64,000 bases of DNA from an uncultured Rhodobiaceae bacterium. Its GTDB lineage: Bacteria > Pseudomonadota > Alphaproteobacteria > RS24. Positions 45,386 through 55,329 of the stretch are shown here, piece by piece; within the stretch, counting starts at the first letter, position 1; each line of letters opens with the position of its first letter. The stretch covers positions 372,001-436,000 of the forward strand of contig CALCUM010000003.1 of NCBI GenBank assembly GCA_937907245.1, read 5' to 3'. The notes under the pieces were generated by a model. It was not told where the DNA came from. It saw nothing but the letters and a program-made list of their open reading frames with translations, and did not search any database. The translations under genes and the position numbers were made by a program.

Positions 45386-46357
45386 CTAAGAAACGCTCGA
45401 ATGCGCCTTGTAAAAGGCTTCGATGTTTTTCAAAAACGCTTTGCGCGTCGCATTTTTTTCCATCAGCAACTCATGGCGTGCCTTGGGATAAAAATCACCC
45501 TGCCCATTTTGCACATGTTTCAACACATGCTCATGCGCCGCATTGTCGACCAGCGCTTCATCTTCTGCTGTGCCAATATAAAGCGGCGTGGAGATAGTGC
45601 TAAGATAGGCTGGTTTTTTGCTGTTTTTCATCGCTGTAAAAGCGGCGCGCATCCACCCCAGGCTAGCGCCATTAATTTGCAACCGCGGCTCTTGCAGGAC
45701 CAGTTTCTCGCCACGCCGAAAGCGCTTTAAATCATAGGTTACGTGATTGGTTTTGGCATCGACAGGATGCTCGCTTGGGGGCACAAATGGGTTCCAGCTA
45801 TCACTTTTTCCCAATACCCGATAAACGCTCATGACGCCTCGCAACAAAATATTTAGCGGCAGCGGCAAAGAAATTCCATGCATCGGCGCACATTGCGCCA
45901 AGGCTTCAAACCACTCAGGATGCGCCTTCGCCGCGCGCAAAGAAATCTGCCCACCCATAGAATGGGCCAAGCCTAAATGCGGCCTCGGCAGGGGCGCTAC
46001 CAAGCGTTCCCAACGATCTTCAAGGTCGCGCAGATTGATATCAAAATCAGTCAAATGCAGGCGCGTGTGTTCCTTGCCACGCCCTTCTGAAAGGCCATGG
46101 CCGCGCCACTCTGGCATCACCACACAATAGCCAAGCGCCATTAAATCAGACACTGTCTCAAAATATTTCTCGATATATTCCGAATAGCCGGTCATCAGCA
46201 CAATCGTGCCTCGCGGCGTTTCGGGTGTAAAAACCGCGCCGCGCAAAACGGCGCCATCGCGAACCTTGAGATACCCAACTTGCGCATTGGCGGGGGTTGG
46301 GTTTGTGGCGGCTTCGACAAATTCAGCAGGGGCGTCCCAGGATATTTCTACGCTCAT
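45386..46357 (-). CDS. Alpha/beta-hydrolase, lysophospholipase/monoglyceride-lipase type
   Basis: 323-residue serine hydrolase of the PldB-like Hydrolase_4 family. Seen: MTGYSEYIEKYFETV, PEWRGHGLSEG (oxyanion and RGHG motif), the nucleophile elbow GLAHSMGGQ, an Asp in STPLYIGTAEDEALVD and the C-terminal His in ARHELLMEK. No signal peptide, so probably cytoplasmic or peripherally membrane-bound. Converges with hisN; three TAG codons 12 nt apart follow its reading frame. Confidence 0.85.
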   Translation of the reverse strand: MSVEISWDAPAEFVEAATNPTPANAQVGYLKVRDGAVLRGAVFTPETPRGTIVLMTGYSEYIEKYFETVSDLMALGYCVVMPEWRGHGLSEGRGKEHTRLHLTDFDINLRDLEDRWERLVAPLPRPHLGLAHSMGGQISLRAAKAHPEWFEALAQCAPMHGISLPLPLNILLRGVMSVYRVLGKSDSWNPFVPPSEHPVDAKTNHVTYDLKRFRRGEKLVLQEPRLQINGASLGWMRAAFTAMKNSKKPAYLSTISTPLYIGTAEDEALVDNAAHEHVLKHVQNGQGDFYPKARHELLMEKNATRKAFLKNIEAFYKAHSSVS

Positions 46358-46533
46358 AATCGTTTCTCATGTTTTTCTATTTCGCTCCCCCCATCATGCG
46401 CGAAGCCGAGACCCTTTGGCAAGCTCGGCTTCCAAAGTTGCCGCTAAATCGCGCATTTATTGTCGCCAGCAGAGGCAATTAAGAGGCGGCTTTTTACGGC
46501 CTCCGATTAGGTAAAAATTTCTCAATTTCAAGA

Positions 46534-46562
46534 CTTTGAAAGACCTTTTTTTATTCCCATCT
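46534..46562 (+). promoter_or_regulatory. RpoH (sigma-32)-type promoter of hsp20
   Basis: CTTTGAAA (46534-46541) and CCCATCT (46556-46562) are separated by 14 nt and resemble the heat-shock consensus CTTGAAA-N12/15-CCCCATnT. Transcription would begin just before the first hairpin of the ROSE-like leader, about 93 nt upstream of the ATG. Confidence 0.65.
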
Positions 46563-46566
46563 CCGG

Positions 46567-46661
46567 TCTAGAGGTCACAATGGTGTGACGTCTAAACCGC
46601 CAAATATCAGTGCCTATAGAGGGCTGATTGCGGTTTCTTGCTTCTCATGAAGGAGATGAAA
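46567..46661 (+). promoter_or_regulatory. ROSE-like RNA thermometer in the hsp20 leader
   Basis: The first hairpin pairs TAGA-G-GTCACA (46569-46579) with TGTGAC-G-TCTA (46584-46594) around ATGG, with one G-G mismatch. The last hairpin pairs CTTC (46641-46644) with GAAG (46649-46652) around TCAT and continues with TTGCT (46638-46642) against AAGGAG of the Shine-Dalgarno, with a G-G opposition. TTGCT matches the conserved UYGCU of ROSE elements, which melt on heating. Assigned by eye. Confidence 0.7.
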
Positions 46662-47123
46662 ATGACACATTTTGATTTAACCCCCCTATACCGCTCGACC
46701 ATTGGTTTTGACCGTCTGGCTGGCCTATTTGATGCGCTCAATGCGCCCCAAACCAGTGCCAATAAAAACCAGTCTTACCCGCCCTATAATGTCGAGCGGC
46801 TCAATGAAACAAATTACCGTATCTCTATGGCGGTAGCTGGTTTTGGCGAAGATGAAATCGACATTGAGCAAAAAGGCGGCACGCTCAGCATTCGGGGCAC
46901 CACAGCCCCCAATGCCGACCAACCAGCCGCAGACGATAGTCATTATCTTTATCGGGGCATTGCCGCGCGCAATTTCGAGCGCTGCTTTCAATTGGCCGAC
47001 AATGTAAAAGTCGTCCACGCCGAGCTAGATAAAGGCTTACTGCATATTGCTTTAGAGCGCGAAATCCCCGAAGCCGAACGGCCGCGTAAAATCAATATTG
47101 CAAAAACCCTAAAGGCTGCCTAA
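46662..47123 (+). CDS. Small heat-shock protein (Hsp20/IbpA family)
   Basis: Holding chaperone of 153 residues. An N-terminal arm (LYRSTIGFDRLAGLFDAL, typical of IbpA-like proteins) precedes the alpha-crystallin domain (YRISMAVAGFGEDEIDIEQ, LYRGIAARNFERCFQLAD), and the A-x-x-xGxLxI element reads DKGLLHIALEREIPE. The start is the ATG 6 nt after AGGAG; an ATG directly touching the AGGAG is unlikely. A heat-shock promoter and a thermometer leader precede the gene, and a strong terminator follows. Confidence 0.93.
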   Translation: MTHFDLTPLYRSTIGFDRLAGLFDALNAPQTSANKNQSYPPYNVERLNETNYRISMAVAGFGEDEIDIEQKGGTLSIRGTTAPNADQPAADDSHYLYRGIAARNFERCFQLADNVKVVHAELDKGLLHIALEREIPEAERPRKINIAKTLKAA

Positions 47124-47163
47124 CCCCTCCGACAGCCTTTTGGAAATGCAAAACGACCAAGAC

Positions 47164-47212
47164 CCCGGCCGCGCTTTAGGTTCCTCCCACCTAGGTGCGC
47201 GGCCGGGTTTTT
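47164..47212 (+). terminator. Rho-independent terminator after hsp20
   Basis: An 11-bp G+C stem CCCGGCCGCGC (47164-47174) / GCGCGGCCGGG (47197-47207) with an inner AGGT/ACCT stem, then TTTTT. It lies 41 nt after the hsp20 stop. Confidence 0.92.
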
Positions 47213-47498
47213 GCTTGCCAATTTTCTGCCTTGGATTGCGTGCTTGAAAGCACTCGGGAAAAAGTGAAGTCAACCATAGGGTCTGTATGGCGAGTATTCG
47301 AGCCAATGTTTTCAACCGATAATCATTTTACGCCGCGCGCCCGCAAGCGACCCCTCCTCGTGCGCCCTCCTCGTGCGACCATGCGGCGCGGGGCGGCGCA
47401 GGTCTGACCTTTCCAAAGAAACCCAGAAAACTGCCATTTTTCTTGTTTCAGCTATGTGAATAGATGGAAAATTAGGTCAATATAGCTGACCAATTTGC
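47213..47498. other. Gene-free stretch between the hsp20 terminator and the gltB promoter
   Basis: No credible reading frame or RNA gene seen. It includes a perfect 13-bp tandem duplication (CCCTCCTCGTGCG at 47352-47364 and 47365-47377) followed by G+C-rich sequence. Confidence 0.5.
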
Positions 47499-47530
47499 TT
47501 GAAATCTTACCCTGCTTGCGCCTATATTAT
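47499..47530 (+). promoter_or_regulatory. Candidate sigma-70 promoter of gltBD
   Basis: TTGAAA (47499-47504) and TATATT (47523-47528) are 18 nt apart. Transcription would start near 47536, leaving about 180 nt of leader before gltB. Confidence 0.5.
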
Positions 47531-47539
47531 GCACTCACT

Positions 47540-47716
47540 GGCGAAAGCCTTCGGCGGCCCGTCGGACGGGCTGCTTCGGCAAGTCTGCAGACAAAAGCCA
47601 TTGTTCCCAAATGAGGGGACATTTTAAAAGTTTCACACTGCGCTCAGGGCCGAGAATCAAATCGGCCTATATGGGCGCGTCGCTCCACTGGAGCCTAGAA
47701 TGAGGATGGCAGCGCG
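47540..47716 (+). promoter_or_regulatory. Structured 5' leader of gltB
   Basis: A chain of small hairpins: GGC-GAAA-GCC (47540-47549), GCCCG/CGGGC around TCGGA (47557-47571), TGC-TTCG-GCA (47572-47581), the palindrome GTCTGCAGAC (47583-47592), GGCCGA/TCGGCC (47648-47667) and GCTCC/GGAGC (47682-47694), followed by the GAGGA ribosome-binding site. The GNRA and UUCG caps suggest a real RNA fold. I do not recognise a named riboswitch class. Confidence 0.45.
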
Positions 47717-50700
47717 ATGACAAAGCAGCCTAAAAATATGACCAAATCCGCAAACGGCAAAGCCGTGCGCAATGGCCTGCCCGCAGCCCAAGGTTTGTAT
47801 AATCCGGCCAACGAGCATGACGCTTGTGGCATTGGTTTTGTCGCGCATATTAAAAACGTCAAAAGCCACGACATCGTGCGCGATGGTCTGACCATTCTAG
47901 AAAACCTAGAACACCGCGGTGCCGTAGGCGCCGACCCGAAAGCTGGTGACGGCGTAGGCATGCTCATTCAAATGCCAGACGCTTTTATGCGCAAAGTAAC
48001 GGCCGCCATCGACATCACGCTTCCAGCCGAAGGCCAATATGGCGTCGGCATGTTCTTCTTGCCACCCGACGACAGCACGCGCGCAACGATTGAAAAAACC
48101 GTTGAAGCCAAAATTACCGAAGAAGGACATAGGTTTTTGGGCTGGCGCGATGTGCCGGTCGATAATTCTGACCTCGGCTATTCCATCGTTCCAACCGAGC
48201 CGGTTATCCGCCAGGTCTTTATCGCCAACGCCAAAGGCGAAGACCAAATGGCTTTCGAGCGCGACCTATTTGTTATCCGCCGCCTAATCGAATTGTCCGT
48301 ATCTGCCGCCGCTATGCCAGAAGCCAAAGACTTCTTCTATATCCCGTCGATGTCTTGCTACACAGTGCTTTACAAAGGCCTGCTTTTGTCGAGCCAGCTT
48401 GGCCCGTTTTATGATGATTTGCGCGACCCCGACACGGTCTCGGCCATGGCGCTGGTTCACCAACGCTTCTCTACCAATACTTTCCCGACGTGGTCGCTAT
48501 CCCAGCCTTTCCGCATGATTTGCCACAATGGCGAGATCAACACAGTGCGCGGCAATGTAAACTGGATGGCCGCACGCCATAAAACGCTGGCATCTGAACT
48601 ATTGGGCGATGACCTAGAAAAACTCTGGCCGCTCATCGAGACCGGCCAATCGGACAGCGCGAGCTTTGACAATGCGCTAGAGCTTCTCGTGATGGGCGGC
48701 TATTCGCCAGCTCACGCCATGATGATGCTAATCCCAGAAGCTTGGGCCGGCAATCCTATGATGGATGAAGACCGTCGCGCATTTTACGAGTATAATGCGG
48801 CCCTGATGGAGCCATGGGATGGCCCGGCTGCGGTAGCGTTCTCGAACGGTCGCCAAATCGGCGCAACGCTCGACCGCAATGGTCTGCGTCCGGCACGTTA
48901 TTATGTAACCTCCGATGACCGCGTGGTCATGGCTTCCGAAATGGGCGTTTTGCCTGCGGCGGAAGAAAAAATCATTGAAAAATGGCGCCTCCAACCTGGC
49001 CGCATGCTGCTTATCGACCTTGAAGAAGGCCGCATTATTTCCGATGCCGAGATTAAAGCAGACCTATCGGGCTCGCACCCTTACGCCGAATGGCTGGCGC
49101 GCACGCAAATCAAACTCGAAGAATTGCCAGCCCCAAAAGGCGAAGCGCATGTGCATTCCCAAATGTCACTGCTCGAGCAGCAGCGCGCTTTTGGCTATAG
49201 CCAAGAAGATTTGAAATTCCTCATCACCCCCATGCTCGCCAATGGCGAAGAAGGCACGGGCTCGATGGGCACGGATACACCGCCATCAGCTTTGTCGAAT
49301 AAATCGAAGCCGCTTTACACCTATTTCAAACAGATTTTCGCGCAAGTGACCAATCCCCCCATCGATCCCATCCGCGAAGAATTGGTGATGTCTTTGGTGT
49401 CTTTCATTGGGCCGCGCCCGAACTTGCTAGATTTGGAAGGCTCGTCAGGCGTCAAGCGTCTCGAGGTGGCTCAACCTATTTTGTCGAATGATGATTTGGA
49501 AAAAATCCGTCGCATCTCCGACATTGAAGACAATGACTTCCATGCCATTACTTTAGACATGACGTGGGCCGCCGAAGAAGGCAACAAGGGCCTGAAAGCG
49601 CGCCTCGACGCCTTATGCGAAGAAGCCGAGAACGCCATTTCCAACGGCCATGAAAACATCCTCGTCTTATCCGACCGCGCCACCAGCCAGAGCCGCATTG
49701 CGGTGCCTGCCCTATTGGCAACGGCGGCTGTGCATCACCACCTCATTCGCAAAGGGCTTCGCACCTCTGCAGGCCTCGTGATTGAAACCGGCGAAGCGCG
49801 CGAAATTCACCATTTTGCTTGCCTCGCAGGCTTTGGTGCCGAAGCGATTAATCCGTATCTGGCTTTTGACACGGTTGACCAATTGCGGGAGCGTTTGGAA
49901 CTCGATTTGACCCGGGAACAAGGCCATGCCCAGTTCGTGAAGGCGTCTGGCAAGGGCTTGCGCAAAGTTATGTCCAAAATGGGCATCTCGACCTATCAGT
50001 CGTATTGCGGCGCGCAAATTTTTGACGCCATTGGCCTAGCGCAAAGCTTTATTGATGCTTACTTCACAGGCACAGCCACCAGCATCGAAGGCATTGGCCT
50101 TGACGAAGTTGCGGAAGAAACCGTGCGCCGTCATACCAGCGCCTTTACCGATGATGACGTGCTTCGCAACACGCTCGACGTCGGCGGAGAATATGCCGTT
50201 CGCGTGCGCGGCGAAGACCATGTCTGGAACGCCGGCACCGTCGGCGCACTCCAACATGCCGTGCGTGGTAATAGCCGCGATCAATATCGCGATTACGCCC
50301 GCCAAGTGAACCAACAAGACGAAAACTTACTCACCTTGCGCGGTCTGTTTAAAATCCGCGTGGCAGAAGACGCAGGTCGTAAGCCGGTGTCCATCGACGA
50401 GGTTGAAAGCGTTGAGAGCATCGTCAAACGTTTTGCCACAGGCGCCATGTCGCTTGGCTCGATTAGCCCAGAAGCGCATGAAACCCTAGCTGTGGCGATG
50501 AACCGTCTCGGCGGTAAATCCAACACTGGCGAAGGCGGCGAAGAAACCCATCGTTTCCAGCCGATGGAAAATGGCGACAGCAAGCGCTCGGCCATCAAGC
50601 AAGTGGCGTCTGGCCGCTTTGGCGTGACGGCGGAGTATTTGGCCAATTCGGATATGATTCAAATTAAAATGGCACAAGGGGCCAAGCCCGGTGAGGGCGG

Positions 50701-52366
50701 CCAATTGCCAGGTCACAAAGTAGACCAGCGCATTGCGGCTGTGCGTCACTCGACGCCAGGGGTAGGCCTAATTTCCCCACCACCGCACCATGACATTTAC
50801 TCTATCGAAGATTTGGCACAGCTTATTTTCGATCTGAAAAATGCCAATCCACGCGCCGATGTGTCGGTGAAACTAGTCTCTGAAGTGGGTGTTGGCACGG
50901 TTGCGGCTGGCGTATCGAAAGCGCGTGCAGACCACGTCACAATTTCTGGCTTCGAAGGGGGCACAGGCGCAAGCCCGCTCACCTCTATCAAACACGCTGG
51001 CAGCCCCTGGGAAATCGGCTTGGCTGAAACGCATCAAACTTTAGTGCTCAACGACTTACGCTCACGCATTACCGTGCAAGTAGACGGCGGCTTGCGTACC
51101 GGTCGCGATGTGATTATTGGCGCGCTTCTGGGGGCCGATGAATTTGGTTTCTCGACCGCACCGCTCATTGCCGCTGGTTGCATCATGATGCGCAAATGCC
51201 ATTTGAACACCTGCCCTGTCGGCATTGCCACGCAAAACGAAACTTTGCGCAAGCGCTTCACCGGACAGCCAGAGCATGTGATTAATTACTTCTTCTTTAT
51301 TGCTGAAGAGGTGCGCGAACTGCTGGCTGAAATGGGCTTCACCAAGTTAGATGACATCATCGGCCAAAGTGATTTGCTGGACACACGCGAAGCGCTTAAC
51401 CATTGGAAAGCGGAAGGTCTCGACTTCACCCGCATGTTCACCAAAATAGAAAGCGAAAGCCCGGTTTACCGTACGCAAGCGCAAGAACATCCCATTTTCG
51501 ATATTCTAGATCGCAAGCTCATCGAACAGGCCATGCCTGCGCTCGACGATAAGAAGCCCGTCCAAATTGAAACCAAAATCAGCAATATCGACCGCTCTGC
51601 GGGAACCATGCTGTCGGGCGAGCTGGCCTTGCGCTATGGCCATGCGGGTCTTCCAGATGACACCATCTCGATTAAATTAAACGGCACGGCAGGGCAAAGC
51701 TTTGGCACGTTCCTGGCTCGCGGCATTTCGCTGGAGCTGGAAGGGGAAGCCAATGACTATGTCGGCAAAGGCCTATCGGGCGGTCGCATCGCGATTTACC
51801 CTCCGGCCGAGAGCGCCATTGTGCCAGAAAACAGCATTATTGTTGGCAACACCGTGCTTTACGGTGCGGTCGATGGCGAGTGCTATTTCCGCGGCGTCGC
51901 GGGCGAACGCTTTGGCGTTCGCAACTCTGGCGCCATTGCGGTTGTCGAAGGCGCGGGCGATCATTGCTGCGAATATATGACTGGCGGCTGTGTGGTTGTG
52001 CTGGGCGAAACCGGCCGCAACTTTGCTGCTGGCATGTCAGGTGGTATCGCTTATGTGCTGGACGAGGCAGGCGATTTCGAAAGCCGCTGCAATATGGCCA
52101 TGGTGGAGCTGGAGCCAATTACCGGCGATGCAACTACCCAGTTGACCAATCTTAAAGCCGATATGCTGAGTGAAGACGCCGCGCGTCTGCACACGCTATT
52201 GGAAAATCATGCGCGATACACAAATTCCAAACGAGCGCAGGACATTCTGGCTGATTGGGAAACTTATCTGCCAAAATTCCACAAAGTAATGCCGACCGAA
52301 TACCGTCGTGCCCTCAATGAAATGGCTGCGCAAGACACTCGCGTTCAGCCAGCCGCAGGAGAGTAA
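47717..52366 (+). CDS. gltB: Glutamate synthase (NADPH) large subunit
   Basis: 1549 residues; forms two glutamates from glutamine and 2-oxoglutarate with GltD. The glutaminase domain begins at the catalytic Cys37 in HDACGIGF, exposed after removal of a 36-residue propeptide. A central domain and the FMN/2-oxoglutarate domain follow ([57 protein letters not shown]), with the 3Fe-4S cysteines in [17 protein letters not shown], and finally the beta-helix GXGXG domain ([20 protein letters not shown]). One nucleotide separates it from gltD. Confidence 0.97.
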   Translation: MTKQPKNMTKSANGKAVRNGLPAAQGLYNPANEHDACGIGFVAHIKNVKSHDIVRDGLTILENLEHRGAVGADPKAGDGVGMLIQMPDAFMRKVTAAIDITLPAEGQYGVGMFFLPPDDSTRATIEKTVEAKITEEGHRFLGWRDVPVDNSDLGYSIVPTEPVIRQVFIANAKGEDQMAFERDLFVIRRLIELSVSAAAMPEAKDFFYIPSMSCYTVLYKGLLLSSQLGPFYDDLRDPDTVSAMALVHQRFSTNTFPTWSLSQPFRMICHNGEINTVRGNVNWMAARHKTLASELLGDDLEKLWPLIETGQSDSASFDNALELLVMGGYSPAHAMMMLIPEAWAGNPMMDEDRRAFYEYNAALMEPWDGPAAVAFSNGRQIGATLDRNGLRPARYYVTSDDRVVMASEMGVLPAAEEKIIEKWRLQPGRMLLIDLEEGRIISDAEIKADLSGSHPYAEWLARTQIKLEELPAPKGEAHVHSQMSLLEQQRAFGYSQEDLKFLITPMLANGEEGTGSMGTDTPPSALSNKSKPLYTYFKQIFAQVTNPPIDPIREELVMSLVSFIGPRPNLLDLEGSSGVKRLEVAQPILSNDDLEKIRRISDIEDNDFHAITLDMTWAAEEGNKGLKARLDALCEEAENAISNGHENILVLSDRATSQSRIAVPALLATAAVHHHLIRKGLRTSAGLVIETGEAREIHHFACLAGFGAEAINPYLAFDTVDQLRERLELDLTREQGHAQFVKASGKGLRKVMSKMGISTYQSYCGAQIFDAIGLAQSFIDAYFTGTATSIEGIGLDEVAEETVRRHTSAFTDDDVLRNTLDVGGEYAVRVRGEDHVWNAGTVGALQHAVRGNSRDQYRDYARQVNQQDENLLTLRGLFKIRVAEDAGRKPVSIDEVESVESIVKRFATGAMSLGSISPEAHETLAVAMNRLGGKSNTGEGGEETHRFQPMENGDSKRSAIKQVASGRFGVTAEYLANSDMIQIKMAQGAKPGEGGQLPGHKVDQRIAAVRHSTPGVGLISPPPHHDIYSIEDLAQLIFDLKNANPRADVSVKLVSEVGVGTVAAGVSKARADHVTISGFEGGTGASPLTSIKHAGSPWEIGLAETHQTLVLNDLRSRITVQVDGGLRTGRDVIIGALLGADEFGFSTAPLIAAGCIMMRKCHLNTCPVGIATQNETLRKRFTGQPEHVINYFFFIAEEVRELLAEMGFTKLDDIIGQSDLLDTREALNHWKAEGLDFTRMFTKIESESPVYRTQAQEHPIFDILDRKLIEQAMPALDDKKPVQIETKISNIDRSAGTMLSGELALRYGHAGLPDDTISIKLNGTAGQSFGTFLARGISLELEGEANDYVGKGLSGGRIAIYPPAESAIVPENSIIVGNTVLYGAVDGECYFRGVAGERFGVRNSGAIAVVEGAGDHCCEYMTGGCVVVLGETGRNFAAGMSGGIAYVLDEAGDFESRCNMAMVELEPITGDATTQLTNLKADMLSEDAARLHTLLENHARYTNSKRAQDILADWETYLPKFHKVMPTEYRRALNEMAAQDTRVQPAAGE

Positions 52367-52367
52367 A

Positions 52368-53786
52368 ATGGGTAAACCAACCGCGTTTCTAGAATTAGAT
52401 CGTCAAGACCGTCAGTATTTGCCAACCCAGGATCGGTTGCAAAACTTCAACGAATTTACTGTGCCGCTAGACGAGAAAGATCTCAAACAGCAGGCTTCGC
52501 GCTGCATGGATTGTGGTGTGCCCTATTGTCATAATGGCTGTCCTGTAAACAACCAAATTCCAGATTGGAACGACTTGGTTTACACAGGCGACTGGCAAGC
52601 GGCTTTGGCCAATCTGCACTCAACGAATAATTTCCCAGAGTTTACAGGCCGCATTTGCCCTGCCCCTTGCGAGGCGGCATGCACATTAAACATCGACGAT
52701 AACCCTGTGACCATTAAATCGGTCGAATGCGCCATCGTCGATCGCGGCTGGGAAGAAGGTTGGATTTTGCCGAAAATCCCAGAACATAAAACCGGAAAAT
52801 CGGTTGGCATTATTGGCGGTGGCCCGGCTGGCATGGCGGCCGCGCAACAATTGGCGCGCGCCGGACATGATGTACATGTTTATGAAAAAAACGCGAAAGC
52901 TGGCGGTCTCTTGCGCTATGGCATTCCCGATTTCAAAATGGAAAAACACAGTATCGACCGCCGCGCCGAGCAAATGCAGGCCGAAGGCGTGACCTTCCAT
53001 TATGGGGTTAATGTCGGTGTCGATGTAACGGCTGCCGAGCTAGAAGCCAAACATGATGCGCTTATTCTTTCGGGTGGCTCTGAAGTACCGCGCGATTTGC
53101 CAGTGGCAGGTCGGGAGCTGGACGGCGTGCATTACGCTATGGACTTCCTGCCGCAACAAAACCGCCGCGTCGGGCAAGAAGACTTGGGCGACATTGAGCC
53201 TATTCTTGCCAAAGACAAAAACGTAGTGGTTATCGGCGGTGGTGACACCGGCTCCGATTGCATTGGCACGAGCTTTCGCCAAGGTGCCACCTCGGTGACA
53301 CAGCTTGAAATTATGCCGATGCCACCTGAAAAAGAAGACAAAGGCATGACCTGGCCAGATTGGCCGCTGAAAATGCGCACGTCGAGCAGCCAAGAAGAAG
53401 GCGCCATCCGAGACTTCTCCGTCATGACCAAAAAAGTGATGGGCGAAGACGGCAAAGTTACCGCCATTCAGTGCGTTAAAGTTGACGAGAAAATGCAAGA
53501 CATCCCCGGCTCCGAGTTTGAGCTGAAAGCCGATTTGGTTCTTTTGGCGATGGGCTTTGTTCACCCAATCCATGATGGTTTGGTGGAAGAGCTGGCGCTA
53601 GAAAAAGACGCTCGCGGGAACGTGGCGGCCGACACGGCTACTTACGAGAGCTCGCGCAAAAAAGTCTTTGCTTGTGGCGATATGCGTCGCGGTCAATCGC
53701 TGGTGGTTTGGGCCATTCGCGAGGGTCGTCAATGCGCCCGCGAGGTGGACTTCTTCTTGATGGGCGAGAGCGTCCTGCCGCGCTAA
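52368..53786 (+). CDS. gltD: Glutamate synthase (NADPH) small subunit
   Basis: FAD/NADPH and 4Fe-4S protein of 472 residues passing electrons to GltB. N-terminal cysteine clusters are in [17 protein letters not shown] and [14 protein letters not shown]. The FAD loop is [20 protein letters not shown], the NADPH loop is [15 protein letters not shown], and [19 protein letters not shown] is the C-terminal FAD motif. The ATG starts 1 nt after the gltB stop, with GGAGAG within gltB; a 20-codon longer in-frame version would run inside gltB. Confidence 0.97.
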   Translation: MGKPTAFLELDRQDRQYLPTQDRLQNFNEFTVPLDEKDLKQQASRCMDCGVPYCHNGCPVNNQIPDWNDLVYTGDWQAALANLHSTNNFPEFTGRICPAPCEAACTLNIDDNPVTIKSVECAIVDRGWEEGWILPKIPEHKTGKSVGIIGGGPAGMAAAQQLARAGHDVHVYEKNAKAGGLLRYGIPDFKMEKHSIDRRAEQMQAEGVTFHYGVNVGVDVTAAELEAKHDALILSGGSEVPRDLPVAGRELDGVHYAMDFLPQQNRRVGQEDLGDIEPILAKDKNVVVIGGGDTGSDCIGTSFRQGATSVTQLEIMPMPPEKEDKGMTWPDWPLKMRTSSSQEEGAIRDFSVMTKKVMGEDGKVTAIQCVKVDEKMQDIPGSEFELKADLVLLAMGFVHPIHDGLVEELALEKDARGNVAADTATYESSRKKVFACGDMRRGQSLVVWAIREGRQCAREVDFFLMGESVLPR

Positions 53787-53790
53787 ACCT

Positions 53791-55320
53791 TTACGTGCTC
53801 AAACGTAATAAGTCGTCTAATACGCGTTCAACATGTTTGACCGAGTTGCAAACCTGCTTGTGCGTGCAATAGGCGCCAAGGCGTTTCATCTCGCTATCGC
53901 CAGTGCCCCAACTGCTTTCCCCTTCCGGGTTTAGCCAAATCACACGGCGCGCGCGCTCGTGCATTTCTTTTAAAACCAAATGTCCTGGGTCGCCATAATT
54001 GGAGCGGGCATCGCCCAAAATCATCACCGTCGTGCGGTGGTCGATGGTGTCGAGCGTCGCTTCCGCAAAATCCATCATCGACATGCCATAGTCGGTGGAA
54101 CCGCCGCCAAACTCGCGCAAGGCTTTTTCCATCACCTGGTCCATATCGCCTTCGCGCATCATGTCGGATATTTCGCCCGCCCGATTGGAGAAAACAAAAC
54201 TTCTCGTCTTGGGCATCACCTCATCCAGGCTATAAAGAAACATCAAGAAGAACTGAGACACAGCCGCCACGGAACCCGATACATCGCATAAGACCAGAAG
54301 CTTAGGCCGCTCGACTTTAGTTCGGCGCCAAGATAGCTCAAACAAATTGCCGTCATAGGCCACATTGCGGCGCATGGTGCGACGAATATCCAGCATGCCC
54401 CGACGCGATTTCTTGCGTTGGCGTGAGTGGCGCGAAGCCAATCGTTTGGCGAGGCGCTGAATAAGCCCACGCATAATTTTCATGTCCGAGCGGTCGAGGT
54501 TCGATAGGCGAATGCGCGACAAAGCATCCTCGCGCAGCAGTCGCCCTGCATTTTTAGTTCGCATGGCAATTTGGCGTTCGACAAAATCAAACACAGCTTC
54601 AAATAATTGCCCGCGCCCTTCGCGCAGCCCCTCTGCCTTGCCGGTCTCGCCATTATCTTCTAATTGACGAATATGCGCGTCGAGCAGAGACAGCCCCATG
54701 GATTCCATAATGCGGCGCGAAAACATACCCTGCTGCGTGAATAATTTGGCGTCCGCCAGCCCAACTTTTTGCGACGCCTCAGAGATAGCCGCTTGCAAGG
54801 CCGCGGTATCTTTTTGGGTCAACATATCGATGAGAGACGAAACCTCTGCTTCCGCTTCGCCCTCGCCGTTTTTATCATTGGCAGGGTCGCCCGATTTTTT
54901 GCTGTTCTTCTTGGCCTCGCCCGTTGGGTCTCCAGGCTGGTCGCCTGTCTGGCTCTCTTGCGCATCGGAGCCATCGGAGCCCTCATCTCCATCGGAGGCA
55001 TCGGAGGCATCCGCATCTGTGGCATCGCCTGCGCTATCTTGCGATGACGTGTCTTGTTCGGGCGCCTCCGCGTCGGGATTATCGGATGCAGCCGCCCCCT
55101 CGCCCATATCCATCTCGGGCGGCCTGAAATAGACATCGAAACATTCGTCGAAAGCCTGTTTCTCAAACTGCGTTTTGGCCAAAGTATGACCCAGCGCATG
55201 TTTCAGCAAACGCCGCTCACCAAGGCCCATTTCCTCAATCACCGCCGCCGCATCAATGGCTTCGGCTGGCGACACCTGAATGTCGGCAGCGCGCAAAATA
55301 CGGATAAAATCGGCAATCAT
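53791..55320 (-). CDS. CoxE-type VWA-domain protein
   Basis: Protein of 509 residues. An N-terminal CoxE-like helical part (VSPAEAIDAAAVIEEMGLG) is followed by an acidic low-complexity linker of about 80 residues (res ~75-160, mostly Asp, Glu, Ser, Ala, Gly) and a C-terminal von Willebrand A domain from about 340 with the MIDAS residues in LCDVSGSVAA. CoxE proteins act with a MoxR/CoxD AAA ATPase in metal insertion or complex maturation. That ATPase is encoded just upstream (9 nt apart). No CO dehydrogenase genes are in the window, so the client is unknown. Confidence 0.85.
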   Translation of the reverse strand: MIADFIRILRAADIQVSPAEAIDAAAVIEEMGLGERRLLKHALGHTLAKTQFEKQAFDECFDVYFRPPEMDMGEGAAASDNPDAEAPEQDTSSQDSAGDATDADASDASDGDEGSDGSDAQESQTGDQPGDPTGEAKKNSKKSGDPANDKNGEGEAEAEVSSLIDMLTQKDTAALQAAISEASQKVGLADAKLFTQQGMFSRRIMESMGLSLLDAHIRQLEDNGETGKAEGLREGRGQLFEAVFDFVERQIAMRTKNAGRLLREDALSRIRLSNLDRSDMKIMRGLIQRLAKRLASRHSRQRKKSRRGMLDIRRTMRRNVAYDGNLFELSWRRTKVERPKLLVLCDVSGSVAAVSQFFLMFLYSLDEVMPKTRSFVFSNRAGEISDMMREGDMDQVMEKALREFGGGSTDYGMSMMDFAEATLDTIDHRTTVMILGDARSNYGDPGHLVLKEMHERARRVIWLNPEGESSWGTGDSEMKRLGAYCTHKQVCNSVKHVERVLDDLLRLST

Positions 55321-55329
55321 CAGATAGAC

